From an uncultured Pelagibacteraceae bacterium (GTDB taxonomy: Bacteria > Pseudomonadota > Alphaproteobacteria > Pelagibacterales > Pelagibacteraceae): a stretch of 64,000 bases of DNA. The stretch is taken from NCBI GenBank assembly GCA_902521805.1, contig CABYTL010000003.1:1-64000 (forward strand), in the 5' to 3' direction. The translations under genes were made by a program, and so were the position numbers. Under the pieces are notes generated by a model that saw nothing but the letters and a program-made list of their open reading frames with translations, searched no databases and was not told where the DNA came from. Within the stretch, counting starts at the first letter, position 1, and every line of letters starts with the position of its first letter. Positions 1 to 8,929 of the stretch are shown one piece after another.

Positions 1-1274
1 AAATCTTCGTTCCTAGAAAATTTATTTATCATATGATCCGCGTTTGTAGTCTTGTTATCAATTACTTTTTGTAGGTGATTTAGAAATAAAGTTTCATTTT
101 TTCCACTTTTATTCGTTACATCTCTATTATCTAATCCTATTCTTGATAAGTTAAGTAATTTTGATGCCCAGTAAAGAAGATCTTTACCCATCAGTCGGGT
201 GTTAAATCCTTTCTTTGGAGCTTCTAGATAAGCATTAATTATTTTATTCTTGTCCCATTTAGAAATTAATTCATAAATTTCATTTAGATTACCATATAGA
301 ATTCCAACAAGGAAAGCTGGACCAGCACATAAACAATCCCAACCACATGTATCCATTGACCTAAGTTCTATATATTTCTTTAATCTATTTTCAGTGAAAA
401 TTGTACTTAGGTGAGTAGATAGATCATCTTTATTAGGCTTTCTATTTCCTATTTCTTTGATTTTACTATTAATAAAATCTTTAAACTTATATTTTTTTCC
501 TGAAATATAATTTTTATTATCTTTTATAAAAAGAATTGGGAAATCTATAACAAAGTCGGCATACTTTTCAAAATTTAATTCTTCAAAAAAAATTTTTGGG
601 AGCCCACCACGTGATGTGTGTTGCCAAACTTTCGATCTATATGATAAATAATTACTATTCTTTTTTTCAACAATTGAAGAGTTAGCAAATAAAGCAATAG
701 TAATTGGTACAATTGAATTTGCAATTTTAAACTTTTTAACAAAATCTTCTTCAGAGTCATAATCAATATTAATTTGTGTTCCACAAGTCCTATACATCAT
801 GTCTAAGCTTAATTCACCTCCTCCTGGCATATCTTTTGTCATTAATTTGTATCTTTCTTTTGGATTGTTTGGTATCTCATCAAGTTTTGATATCGGATCA
901 AATCCAGCACTTACAATATTAATACCTATTTTTTTTGAAACTTGTTTTAATTCAAATAAATAGTTTTGAGACTCTGCACAAGCCTCATGAATATTATTTA
1001 ATTTATCTCCTGATAGTTCAACTTGATTTCCAGGTTCGAGAGTAATATTTTTACCACCTTTATTTAAACCAATTATGTTTCCCTTTTCTAATACTGGATT
1101 CCAGCCAAATTCTAGTAAGGCTTTGAACATTTCTTTAATCTTAGAATAATCTATTCTTTTATTTATTTTATTATCAAATAAAAATTTTTCATGTTCTATT
1201 CCAATTTTGAAATCTTTGTTTTTTTTAATTCCCGATTCAAAATAATTTATTATATCTGTTTTTGAATTAATCAT
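1..1274 (-). CDS. gshA: Glutamate-cysteine ligase, alphaproteobacterial/plant type (C-terminus cut by window edge)
   Basis: This enzyme catalyses ATP-dependent joining of glutamate and cysteine, the first step of glutathione synthesis in the cytoplasm. Reading the minus strand from the ATG at 1274 gives about 424 codons with no stop before the edge, which is why the ORF track omits it. The protein starts MINSKTDIINYF and carries GCS2-family stretches such as KIGIEHEKF, NITLEPGNQVELSG, MYRTCGTQINIDYD and LRSMDTCGWDCLCAGPAFL. The family is about 450 residues, so only the C-terminal end is missing. The 30-bp gap to the HD gene contains an ATATAGCTATAT palindrome. The track ORF at 575-784 is an out-of-frame shadow. 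Confidence 0.88.
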   Translation of the reverse strand, partial: MINSKTDIINYFESGIKKNKDFKIGIEHEKFLFDNKINKRIDYSKIKEMFKALLEFGWNPVLEKGNIIGLNKGGKNITLEPGNQVELSGDKLNNIHEACAESQNYLFELKQVSKKIGINIVSAGFDPISKLDEIPNNPKERYKLMTKDMPGGGELSLDMMYRTCGTQINIDYDSEEDFVKKFKIANSIVPITIALFANSSIVEKKNSNYLSYRSKVWQHTSRGGLPKIFFEELNFEKYADFVIDFPILFIKDNKNYISGKKYKFKDFINSKIKEIGNRKPNKDDLSTHLSTIFTENRLKKYIELRSMDTCGWDCLCAGPAFLVGILYGNLNEIYELISKWDKNKIINAYLEAPKKGFNTRLMGKDLLYWASKLLNLSRIGLDNRDVTNKSGKNETLFLNHLQKVIDNKTTNADHMINKFSRNED

Positions 1275-1304
1275 TAGTTACCTAATAGTACTATATAGCT
1301 ATAT

Positions 1305-1862
1305 TTAAAGTAAAGAATAAGGTTTTCTAGAAAAAATTCTTTTGACCATTGGTTTAAAGAATTCCAATGTTAGGGATTTATAATTAGGATCAAAGGAATT
1401 TTGATCATATTTTTCACAAAAATTAATAGTGTCTTGATAATATTTATGATTTTTATATTTGTCTCTTTTGTTTCTATTTCCTCCCAAATGATGTGCGTAA
1501 TAATACATTTGAAACTCTCCATGCTTTTCTATAATCCAATGAGTTTTTTCTGACACATATGGTCTTAAAATCGCAGCAGCATATTCTGAGTGGTTCATAG
1601 GAGCTAACTCATCACCAATATCATGGAGCAAAGTCGCAACAACCATTTCTTCACTTTCATCATTATTATATGCTCTGGTTGCACTTTGAAGTGAATGTTC
1701 TAATCTTGATATTTGATATCCCTCCAAAGTCTCTGTAAGATTAGACATAAAATTTAGTATTCTCTCTGAAGTTTTACTAGCAAAATCTTTTTCATTTTTA
1801 TCAAGAAAAATATAATCGTCTTTAGTTCCATTTTTCATTTCTATAAAACTTACTTTTTTCAT
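1305..1862 (-). CDS. HD-domain protein resembling PhnZ/MIOX mixed-valent diiron oxygenases
   Basis: This 185-residue soluble protein has an HD-domain metal site. Visible candidate ligands are H56 (LEHSLQ), H80-D81 (LLHDIG), H91 (MNHSEYAAAILR), H114 (EKHGEFQMYY) and D153 (KYDQN). Their order and spacing match from memory the six ligands of PhnZ, the diiron oxygenase that cleaves 2-amino-1-hydroxyethylphosphonate, including the shared LEHSLQ and E-MV-A-LLHD stretches. An ordinary HD phosphohydrolase is the alternative. It lies 3 bp downstream of purF and 30 bp before gshA, and no phosphonate gene is visible nearby. The fold is reasonably sure; the substrate is unknown. Confidence 0.7.
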   Translation of the reverse strand: MKKVSFIEMKNGTKDDYIFLDKNEKDFASKTSERILNFMSNLTETLEGYQISRLEHSLQSATRAYNNDESEEMVVATLLHDIGDELAPMNHSEYAAAILRPYVSEKTHWIIEKHGEFQMYYYAHHLGGNRNKRDKYKNHKYYQDTINFCEKYDQNSFDPNYKSLTLEFFKPMVKRIFSRKPYSLL

Positions 1863-1865
1863 TGA

Positions 1866-3347
1866 TTAATTATTTGATGCTGTACTTAATAATGATAATT
1901 GTGTAATTTTACTATCTCCTAACTCGTCAACAGGTTTCACAGGATAGTCACCTGTAAAATAATGGTCAGTCAACTGAGGATAAGTTTGATTTCTTTTTTC
2001 AAAACCAATAGCTCTGTAAAGCCCATCTATTGATAAGAATTTTAGAGATTTAGCACCTATATATAATCGTATTTCTTCATTAGATTTATTTGCTGCAAGT
2101 AATTCTTTTTTTGTCGGAGTATCAACTCCATAAAAATCGGGATATCTTATTTCTGGACATGCAATTCTTACATGAACCTCTTTGGCACCTGCATCATATA
2201 ACATTTTTACAATTTTATGTGAGGTAGTTCCTCTCACTAAAGAGTCATCTATAAGAATTATTTTCTTATTTTTTATAGTAGTTTCGTTTGCGTTTAATTT
2301 AAGTTTAACTCCCAAACTCCTTATTTTTTGACTTGGTTCGATAAAAGTTCGACCAACATAATGATTTCTTATTAAACCATGTTCATAATTAATTTTCAAA
2401 TTTTGAGAAAATCCAAGAGCCGCAGCATTTCCAGAATCTGGCACTGGAACGACTATATCAGCATCAATATTATTTTCTTTTGCAAGTTCTTTTCCTAAAT
2501 TTTTCCTGTGCTCATAGGCAGTTTTTTTATCAATTAAACTGTCAGGTCTCGCAAAATAAATATATTCAAACACACACGGTCTTATTTTTTTAGGAGGGAA
2601 AGGTTTAATACTAGTTAATTTATCATTTTCTATTAAAATAATTTCTCCATTATCAACTTCTCTCAAAAATTTAGCTCCAATAATATCTAGAGCACATGTT
2701 TCAGATGACAATACATAGCTTTTTCCTAATTTACCAATTACTAAAGGTCTAATACCATAAGGATCTCTCACCCCTATTAAAGAGTTCTGAGTTAACATTA
2801 CTAATGCATAACCACCTTGTATTTGAAATATAGCATCAACAACTTTATCGATTGTTTTAGATCTTTTAGATTTAGCAATTAGTTGAACAATTGTTTCAGT
2901 ATCTGAAGTAGTATAAAATATAGCACCATCCTCAACCAATTTTTTTCTTAATGAGATTGAATTTGTTAAGTTTCCATTGTGGGCCACACCAATGCCACCT
3001 GCGTTAGTATCAGCAAAGAAAGGCTGAATATTTCTAAGTGTATTGTTACCAGTAGTACTATAACGGTTGTGACCTATCGCATAACAACCTTTAAGATTAT
3101 TTAGAACTTTTTCTTTATTAAAATTGTCACCTACCAATCCAAATCTTTTTTCTGAAAAATATTTTTTTCCATCAAATGAAACTATTCCACACCCTTCTTG
3201 GCCACGATGTTGAAGCGCATGAAGACCAAGAGCAGTTAAAGCAGAAGCATCTTTTGCGTTACTTATGCCAAAAACCCCACACTCCTCTTTTAATTTGGGA
3301 TCAAAGATCTTCAATTTTTTCCTTAGAGTCTTGATATTTTTTTTCAT
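1866..3347 (-). CDS. purF: Amidophosphoribosyltransferase
   Basis: PurF commits PRPP to purine synthesis by transferring ammonia from glutamine. The N-terminal glutamine amidotransferase domain begins at Cys23 (EECGVFG), so about 22 residues form a leader expected to be removed to free the nucleophile. HNRYSTTG and AHNGNL are typical NTN-hydrolase stretches. The C-terminal phosphoribosyltransferase domain has the PRPP loop ILIDDSLVRGTTS near residue 365. At 493 residues it is of normal length. Its 5' end overlaps cvpA by 47 nt. cvpA-purF is a widespread gene pair, so co-transcription is likely. purM and purN lie elsewhere in the window. Confidence 0.95.
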   Translation of the reverse strand: MKKNIKTLRKKLKIFDPKLKEECGVFGISNAKDASALTALGLHALQHRGQEGCGIVSFDGKKYFSEKRFGLVGDNFNKEKVLNNLKGCYAIGHNRYSTTGNNTLRNIQPFFADTNAGGIGVAHNGNLTNSISLRKKLVEDGAIFYTTSDTETIVQLIAKSKRSKTIDKVVDAIFQIQGGYALVMLTQNSLIGVRDPYGIRPLVIGKLGKSYVLSSETCALDIIGAKFLREVDNGEIILIENDKLTSIKPFPPKKIRPCVFEYIYFARPDSLIDKKTAYEHRKNLGKELAKENNIDADIVVPVPDSGNAAALGFSQNLKINYEHGLIRNHYVGRTFIEPSQKIRSLGVKLKLNANETTIKNKKIILIDDSLVRGTTSHKIVKMLYDAGAKEVHVRIACPEIRYPDFYGVDTPTKKELLAANKSNEEIRLYIGAKSLKFLSIDGLYRAIGFEKRNQTYPQLTDHYFTGDYPVKPVDELGDSKITQLSLLSTASNN

Positions 3348-3846
3348 CTGGGAATTCTTTCAATAAATAATTACTACCTTTCTCTAAGTATGGAAAGACA
3401 TAAGATTGTTCCATATTTATTGGCCATTTATCATAATTATATACAATATGGACACCAGAAAATAAACATACAGAAATTATATAGGCTCTAATAAACCCAA
3501 AAAAGAATCCAAATATTGTATCTAAACTTCCTATCCCAGTATAGCGAACTGCCTTGCTTATACCTTTATTTACTAACAATACTAAAAAAATAACTATAAC
3601 AAATATTGTAATTCCCAAGACCAAATCCAATATATATTCATTATCTATAATATCTTCCAAATATGGTTTTACCCTCGGAAATATTATTAATGTTATTATA
3701 TAAGCTAGTAACCATTTTGTTATTGAAAGAATACTTAAAACAAAACCTTTTTTATAACATTTTATTAAAGATAAAATAGTAATTAAGACATAGACTAAAT
3801 CAATTATAGAGGCTGCATTATAAAATTCACCAAGAACTTCCAACAT
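3301..3846 (-). CDS. cvpA: CvpA family membrane protein
   Basis: This 181-residue protein has about four hydrophobic segments (roughly residues 15-33, 38-57, 70-92 and 105-130) and a polar C-terminal tail. It shows the CvpA-family pattern IIDLVYVLI...LIKCYKKGFV with a later GIGSLDTIFGFFFGFIRAYIIS. CvpA was named for colicin V production in E. coli; its molecular role in marine bacteria is not settled, though it is linked to the envelope and to purF. It overlaps purF by 47 nt and ends up 3 bp downstream of the RND exporter gene, in one minus-strand run. Confidence 0.85.
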   Translation of the reverse strand: MLEVLGEFYNAASIIDLVYVLITILSLIKCYKKGFVLSILSITKWLLAYIITLIIFPRVKPYLEDIIDNEYILDLVLGITIFVIVIFLVLLVNKGISKAVRYTGIGSLDTIFGFFFGFIRAYIISVCLFSGVHIVYNYDKWPINMEQSYVFPYLEKGSNYLLKEFPDEKKYQDSKEKIEDL

Positions 3847-3849
3847 TTA

Positions 3850-6237
3850 CTATTTTCCAAAAGGTTTAATAGTTAATATTAACAGAGGTAGAAGAGTTAA
3901 CACAGAAATCATCGCAAGCAACATTGCAAGACCAGTGAAAATCCCAAAATATATTGTAGGAATAAATTTAGATAACACTAATATTGAAAAACCGAATACT
4001 ATAGTAATTGAGGTGTTTAATATCGCAACACCAACAGTGGAATGACAGGTCTTAATAGTCTCTTTATAGTTATTGAGCTTAACAAACTCTTCTTTAAATC
4101 GATAAATATAATGAATACTATTATCTACGGCAATTCCAATTGTAATAGCAGCGATAGTAATTGTCATCATATCAAGAGGTATATTTAGAATCCCAATAAT
4201 TCCTAAAATAAAAAAAGCTGCAATAAAATTTGGCACAACCCCAATTAAAGATAGTTTAATATTTCTAAATAATATTAAAAACATTGCAAAAATTCCTATT
4301 ATAACAAGGCCTAAAGTTAAAATTTGAGATTTGAACAAACTTTGTAAAAGGTTATTAAATAAAATTAAAACACCTGCTAATTTGTAACGATCTTCTTCTA
4401 TTCCAAGTTCATTTTGAAGGTCATAATTAATTTTGTTAATTAAATCATTTCTTCTCAAGTTTTCCTGAGAGTCAATTATTCTTAAGCTTATTCGTGCCTC
4501 ATTATCTTTTATGGATATATAAGGGTCAATAATTTCAGTTTTAATATTTCCTGGAATTTTTGTATATAAAACACCCATTTCTAAAGTACCCAAGGGTTTG
4601 TTATTATTTAATTTTGTAGCTACATCAATAATAGATGAGAATGATAGAACTTTTCCTACCTGTGGAAGGCTGTCTAAATAGTTGTGTACATTTGCAATTA
4701 AATCAATTTTATCTCTAGTAAACCAATATTTTTCAGTATCCTGTTCATTTTCATCTTCCCAATCATCGAAGTCGTCATCATTTTCAGTTTTATCTTTTTC
4801 TACCTTTGGAAACTTTAAAATAACCTCTAGGGGCGTTGTTCCTCCTAGTTCTTCATCAATTAATTTCATTCCTTTATAAATTTCTGTTTTTTTACTGAAA
4901 TAGTTAATAAAACTATTTTCTACCTCTAACTTAGTAATTCCAAAAACACTTAGACCTATTACTAAAAATGTTATTATAAAAATAGGAGTTTGATAATTAA
5001 GAGATAAGTGTCCTAGCAATCTTGTTATTTTTGATGATTCTTCTTTTCTTGTAGAAATATTTTTGTAGGGAGCAAAATTAAGTAATGTTGGTAGAAGTGT
5101 GAAAGTAATAATAAAAGATGTAATTAGTCCAAGTGTCATCATTAAACCAAAATCTATAATCGGTTTTATTTCACTAAATATTAAAGATAAAAATGCTATA
5201 ATGGTTGTTAGAACTGTATAAAGAATTGGCCAAAACATTTTACTAGTTGTCAAAGTCAATATTTCAAAATTAGTTTTAGAAGAATGAAAGTTTCGAAGCT
5301 GTAAATATCTAGTACATATATGGATATTCATTGCCATAGTTAAAATTAACATCAATGCAATAAAATTTGATGAAATAACTGTTACTTTCCAGTCAAGCAA
5401 CCCTAGTAAACCCATCATAATAATAACAGAAAAGAAACAGCTACTTATAGGTATTATGATCCAAACAATTTTTCTAAACACAAACCAAAGAGTTACAATT
5501 ATAAATATCAAAACTCCTAAACCAAAGACAACAATATCACTTTTGATAAATGTCATCATATCATCAGCAATCATTGGAATTCCTCCTAAATAGATTTTCC
5601 CAATATCTTCATAGCTTTCAATTACATTTCGGATCTCTAAAATATTTTCATGATTTTGTTTTTTGATCTGATCTTTATAAAACTTAATTTCTTTTTTTGA
5701 TTTATTTTCGATATTCTCTAAGGATATATTTTGTTTAATATTAACTATTATACCACTTGTTTTTCCATCTTCACTAATTACAAAATTTTTAAAAACTGGA
5801 CTTTCTAATATTTCTTTAAATCCTCTTTCTTTATCAACATCTTCATCTTTAAGTGTTTTAAAAGCCTCCAATCTTTCTTGAAGAGGTTTATCTGAGTTAT
5901 TTAAAAGAGGAACATCTAAAAGAGTAATAACACTTTGAACCCAATCTAAACTTTGAATTTTATATTTTAAACTCAATAAATTATTAATAGAGGAGTCAGT
6001 AGCCATTCCATCATTTGGGGTGTAAGTTAAAATTAAAAACTCTCTAGTGCCATATCTGTTTGAAATTTCTTTTAAATACTCAAGATCAGGATCACCCTCA
6101 ATTAACAATGTTTCAGAGGAGGCGTCCAATCTAAAATGTTTTGAATTATATCCAAAACTTAAAAGTGCTATCATTAGTATGACAAAAATAGACTTTGGAT
6201 ATTTTAAAATTGTATTTTCATACAAGTTTGCAAACAT
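3850..6237 (-). CDS. RND-superfamily exporter, MMPL/Patched-like
   Basis: This 795-residue inner-membrane protein has two repeated halves. Each has one leading transmembrane helix (residues about 15-32 and 410-430), a large periplasmic loop, and a five-helix bundle (about 230-385 and 630-785), which is the RND plan. The second bundle has ITIGIAVDNSIHYIYRF, typical of sterol-sensing-like MMPL exporters. HpnN, the hopanoid transporter, belongs to this broad group, but nothing here fixes the substrate. The second periplasmic loop holds a strongly acidic insert (DDDFDDWEDENEQD, about residue 485). No membrane-fusion or outer-membrane partner is adjacent. Confidence 0.8.
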   Translation of the reverse strand: MFANLYENTILKYPKSIFVILMIALLSFGYNSKHFRLDASSETLLIEGDPDLEYLKEISNRYGTREFLILTYTPNDGMATDSSINNLLSLKYKIQSLDWVQSVITLLDVPLLNNSDKPLQERLEAFKTLKDEDVDKERGFKEILESPVFKNFVISEDGKTSGIIVNIKQNISLENIENKSKKEIKFYKDQIKKQNHENILEIRNVIESYEDIGKIYLGGIPMIADDMMTFIKSDIVVFGLGVLIFIIVTLWFVFRKIVWIIIPISSCFFSVIIMMGLLGLLDWKVTVISSNFIALMLILTMAMNIHICTRYLQLRNFHSSKTNFEILTLTTSKMFWPILYTVLTTIIAFLSLIFSEIKPIIDFGLMMTLGLITSFIITFTLLPTLLNFAPYKNISTRKEESSKITRLLGHLSLNYQTPIFIITFLVIGLSVFGITKLEVENSFINYFSKKTEIYKGMKLIDEELGGTTPLEVILKFPKVEKDKTENDDDFDDWEDENEQDTEKYWFTRDKIDLIANVHNYLDSLPQVGKVLSFSSIIDVATKLNNNKPLGTLEMGVLYTKIPGNIKTEIIDPYISIKDNEARISLRIIDSQENLRRNDLINKINYDLQNELGIEEDRYKLAGVLILFNNLLQSLFKSQILTLGLVIIGIFAMFLILFRNIKLSLIGVVPNFIAAFFILGIIGILNIPLDMMTITIAAITIGIAVDNSIHYIYRFKEEFVKLNNYKETIKTCHSTVGVAILNTSITIVFGFSILVLSKFIPTIYFGIFTGLAMLLAMISVLTLLPLLILTIKPFGK

Positions 6238-6257
6238 AAAGTCTTTTATATTGGAAT

Positions 6258-7676
6258 TTAATTAATTTGAGTATCTTTAAATTTAGTAAATCTTTCTTCA
6301 AATTCTAGAGTTAGTTTGCCTATTGGGCCATGTCTTTGCTTTCCAATTATGATTTCAGCTAAATGGGCAACTTCATTCATTTTAGCTTGCCATTCAGCAT
6401 GTTCCACAGTTGCTTCTCTAGGCTCTTTTCGCTGTAGGTAGTATCCTTCTCTATAGACAAACATGACAACATCAGCATCTTGCTCGATCGATCCTGACTC
6501 CCTTAAATCTGCAAGTTGAGGTTTGTGATCATCTCTTTGTTCAACTTGTCTTGATAATTGAGATAAAGCTACCACTGGAACTCCAAGCTCTTTCGCAATA
6601 GCTTTTAAACCTTGAGTAATCTGTGATATTTCTTGAACTCTCCCATCTTTATTAGAAGTAGTTCCTTTCATTAATTGAATATAATCGACAACAATCATTT
6701 CCAATCCATGTAATCTTTTAATTCTTCTAGCCCGATTACTCATTGCTGCAATACTAATAGCTGGCGTTTCATCTATAAATAGTGGAAGTTCTGCAATATT
6801 TTTGGATGTTTCTAAAAATTGATCAAATTGTTCATCAGAAATTCTTCCTCTTCGTATATCATTTGATCCAATTCGAGCTTGTTCAGATAATATCCTAGTT
6901 GAAAGTTGTTCAGAAGACATTTCAAGTGAAAAAAAAGCAATAGAGGATTTTTTACCATTGTCTTGAATATGTTTAGCAGCATTAAATGCAATATTGGTAG
7001 CTAATGAAGTTTTACCCATAGAAGGACGACCAGCAATAATAATTAAATCTGAGTTATGAAGTCCTCCAAGTTTATCATCTAAATCCCTTAAACCGGTAGG
7101 TACCCCAACAATACCTCCTTCATTTTTATAAGCTGCAGATGCCATTTCAATTGTTTGCTTCATCGCATCATCAAATTTTATTAAAGAGGAATTAAAAGAA
7201 CCTTTTTCTGCTAAATCAAATAATAATCTTTCGGAGTTTTCTATAATATTTTGACCATTTTTATCTAAATCATTTAATTTAGCACTATCTATGGTTTGTT
7301 CTGAAATTTTGATAAGTTCACGTCTTACAAACATATCATAAATAATTTTTGAATATTCAATTGCCTGTCTAACTGAAGTAGAAAATTTAGTAATTTTAAC
7401 AAGATATTCTGGAACATTAAACTCATCTTTCTCATTTTCAAAGTAATTTTTTAATGTAATCGGGTTTGCTAACATTCCTTTATAGATTAAACTTTCTATA
7501 GCATTATAAATTTTTTCATGCATCGGATCATAAAAATTTATACTTGAGATAATTGTACTTATTTCATCAAATATTTCATTTGTAACAAGTATTGAACCGA
7601 TTACTGATTGTTCAGCTTCTATATTATTTGGAAGTTCTTTAAATTTATCTTTGACAATACTCAGATTATTTTCCAT
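6258..7676 (-). CDS. dnaB: Replicative DNA helicase DnaB
   Basis: DnaB is the hexameric ATP-driven 5'-3' helicase that unwinds DNA at the replication fork and recruits primase. The 472-residue protein has the N-terminal helical domain (LPNNIEAEQSVIGSIL, residues about 14-30) and a RecA-like domain with Walker A AGRPSMGKTS (about 216), FSLEMS, VVDYIQLM (Walker B) and the terminal LADLRESGSIEQDAD stretch. Length is normal and no intein is present. It lies 67 bp downstream of rplI, matching the common rpsF-rpsR-rplI-dnaB order. Confidence 0.96.
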   Translation of the reverse strand: MENNLSIVKDKFKELPNNIEAEQSVIGSILVTNEIFDEISTIISSINFYDPMHEKIYNAIESLIYKGMLANPITLKNYFENEKDEFNVPEYLVKITKFSTSVRQAIEYSKIIYDMFVRRELIKISEQTIDSAKLNDLDKNGQNIIENSERLLFDLAEKGSFNSSLIKFDDAMKQTIEMASAAYKNEGGIVGVPTGLRDLDDKLGGLHNSDLIIIAGRPSMGKTSLATNIAFNAAKHIQDNGKKSSIAFFSLEMSSEQLSTRILSEQARIGSNDIRRGRISDEQFDQFLETSKNIAELPLFIDETPAISIAAMSNRARRIKRLHGLEMIVVDYIQLMKGTTSNKDGRVQEISQITQGLKAIAKELGVPVVALSQLSRQVEQRDDHKPQLADLRESGSIEQDADVVMFVYREGYYLQRKEPREATVEHAEWQAKMNEVAHLAEIIIGKQRHGPIGKLTLEFEERFTKFKDTQIN

Positions 7677-7743
7677 TAATTTAATTTACATGAAAAAAAA
7701 AAATTAAGAATTAGAAAAAGAAGCTGTGGATGAAATTGTATAA

Positions 7744-8202
7744 TTACTGAATACTTTCAGCTGATTGAACATCAATTGTAATTTCTGCATCAACTGCTGA
7801 GTGCAAAGATACTTTTACCTTGAATTTACCGAGTGACTTTATTTCATGAATAGGCTGAATTAATGAAGGTTTAATATCAATTTTATTTATTTCCTGGATA
7901 ATTTTAGAGATATCTGTTGGCTTGACTGATCCATATAATTCTTTGTTTTCAGTACTTAATCTTTTAATTAGGTAAAATTTGTTATTTATTTTTTCAAAAA
8001 TTTTTTGAGCTTCAGTCTTTTTATCATTATCTTTTTTAGCCAAATCTAATTTAATTTTTTCTACTTCTTTGATATTTTCTTTTGAAGCATATAAAGCTTT
8101 TTTATTTGCTATTAAAAAATTCCTAGCAAAACCTCTCTTTACATCAATCACTTCTCCTATTGATCCAATTCTTTTCACATTTTCAAGTAAAATTACTTTC
8201 AT
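7744..8202 (-). CDS. rplI: 50S ribosomal protein L9
   Basis: L9 binds 23S rRNA near the L1 stalk and restrains ribosome sliding. The 152-residue protein starts MKVILLENVKRIGSIGEVIDVKRGFARNFL, the classic N-terminal L9 domain, then a lysine-rich helix and a C-terminal domain. Family length is about 148-150, so it is complete. Only 1 bp separates it from the rpsR stop, so translation is probably coupled. Confidence 0.96.
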   Translation of the reverse strand: MKVILLENVKRIGSIGEVIDVKRGFARNFLIANKKALYASKENIKEVEKIKLDLAKKDNDKKTEAQKIFEKINNKFYLIKRLSTENKELYGSVKPTDISKIIQEINKIDIKPSLIQPIHEIKSLGKFKVKVSLHSAVDAEITIDVQSAESIQ

Positions 8203-8203
8203 T

Positions 8204-8476
8204 TTACAATAAAGCTAAATTCCTAGCTCTTTTAATTGATAAAGATAATTCTCTTTGTTTTTTTTGACTTACGTTTGTTATTCTTGAAGGTAAAATTTTT
8301 CCGTTTTCAGACATATATTTTTTAAGTAATTTTATATTTTTATAATCTACTTTAGGTGCTCCTTTTATAGACAAAGGGCAAGATCTTTTATATTTATATT
8401 TATTTGGTTGAAAAATACTCAGTTTTGCAAAGTTACTTTGCTTACCTTTCTTGTTTCCACTTTGTCTTTTTGGCAT
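8204..8476 (-). CDS. rpsR: 30S ribosomal protein S18
   Basis: S18 pairs with S6 on the small-subunit platform. The 90-residue protein carries the S18 core [46 protein letters not shown], preceded by a basic N-terminal arm. Length is at the alphaproteobacterial norm. It sits 2 bp after the rpsF stop and 1 bp before rplI. Confidence 0.95.
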   Translation of the reverse strand: MPKRQSGNKKGKQSNFAKLSIFQPNKYKYKRSCPLSIKGAPKVDYKNIKLLKKYMSENGKILPSRITNVSQKKQRELSLSIKRARNLALL

Positions 8477-8478
8477 AA

Positions 8479-8841
8479 TTAATTAGTCTTTTTGTCTTTT
8501 TTTTCTAATTTATCAACATCATCTTTTCTAGAAAAATAATTGGTATCTAGGTCAAAGTTTTTAACTTTCACTGTAAAATATCTTAGCAATTTTTTATCTA
8601 TTGCTTCATTTTTTTCTAACTCTTCTACAACCTTCCCTTTACCTTTTATTTTAAAATGAATGTAACTACCTTTTCTGTTTTTTTTAATTAAATAAGCTAA
8701 ATTTAGCAAACCCCAATTTTCAGTTTTTACAATTTCCCCCTCATTTTTTTCAACAATTTTTTGATATTTTTCGGTTAGTTGCTTAAGCTCATTCGGTGAA
8801 GTATCCTGTCTAGCTATTATTGTATGTTCGTATAAATTCAT
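8479..8841 (-). CDS. rpsF: 30S ribosomal protein S6
   Basis: S6 forms a heterodimer with S18 on 16S rRNA. The 120-residue protein opens [13 protein letters not shown] and has the S6 core [24 protein letters not shown], with a charged C-terminal tail ([11 protein letters not shown]). It is the first gene of the rpsF-rpsR-rplI-dnaB run and is divergent from fabD across 88 bp. I could not see the S6:S18-binding leader known in other bacteria. Confidence 0.95.
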   Translation of the reverse strand: MNLYEHTIIARQDTSPNELKQLTEKYQKIVEKNEGEIVKTENWGLLNLAYLIKKNRKGSYIHFKIKGKGKVVEELEKNEAIDKKLLRYFTVKVKNFDLDTNYFSRKDDVDKLEKKDKKTN

Positions 8842-8873
8842 TTAAATTCTTTAATAAGCTGTGAGGATATACT

Positions 8874-8879
8874 ATTATA
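8874..8879 (-). promoter_or_regulatory. Candidate -10 element for rpsF
   Basis: The minus strand reads TATAAT here, about 33 bases before the rpsF start codon. No good -35 hexamer sits at 16-18 bp, so this is a partial promoter match only. The 88-bp divergent gap must also serve fabD. Confidence 0.35.
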
Positions 8880-8929
8880 AATCTTCAATTACAATACTAA
8901 AATGGGCATAATTTTAAATAAAATTTAAT

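Noticed and set aside
575-784. Track ORF of 69 residues on the minus strand
   Set aside because: It is an out-of-frame shadow inside gshA, which is open in another minus-strand frame from 1274 to the window edge.
8842-8929. Possible S6:S18-binding leader RNA before rpsF
   Set aside because: I could not find the characteristic stem with a CCG-containing internal region; the leader is short and A+T-rich.
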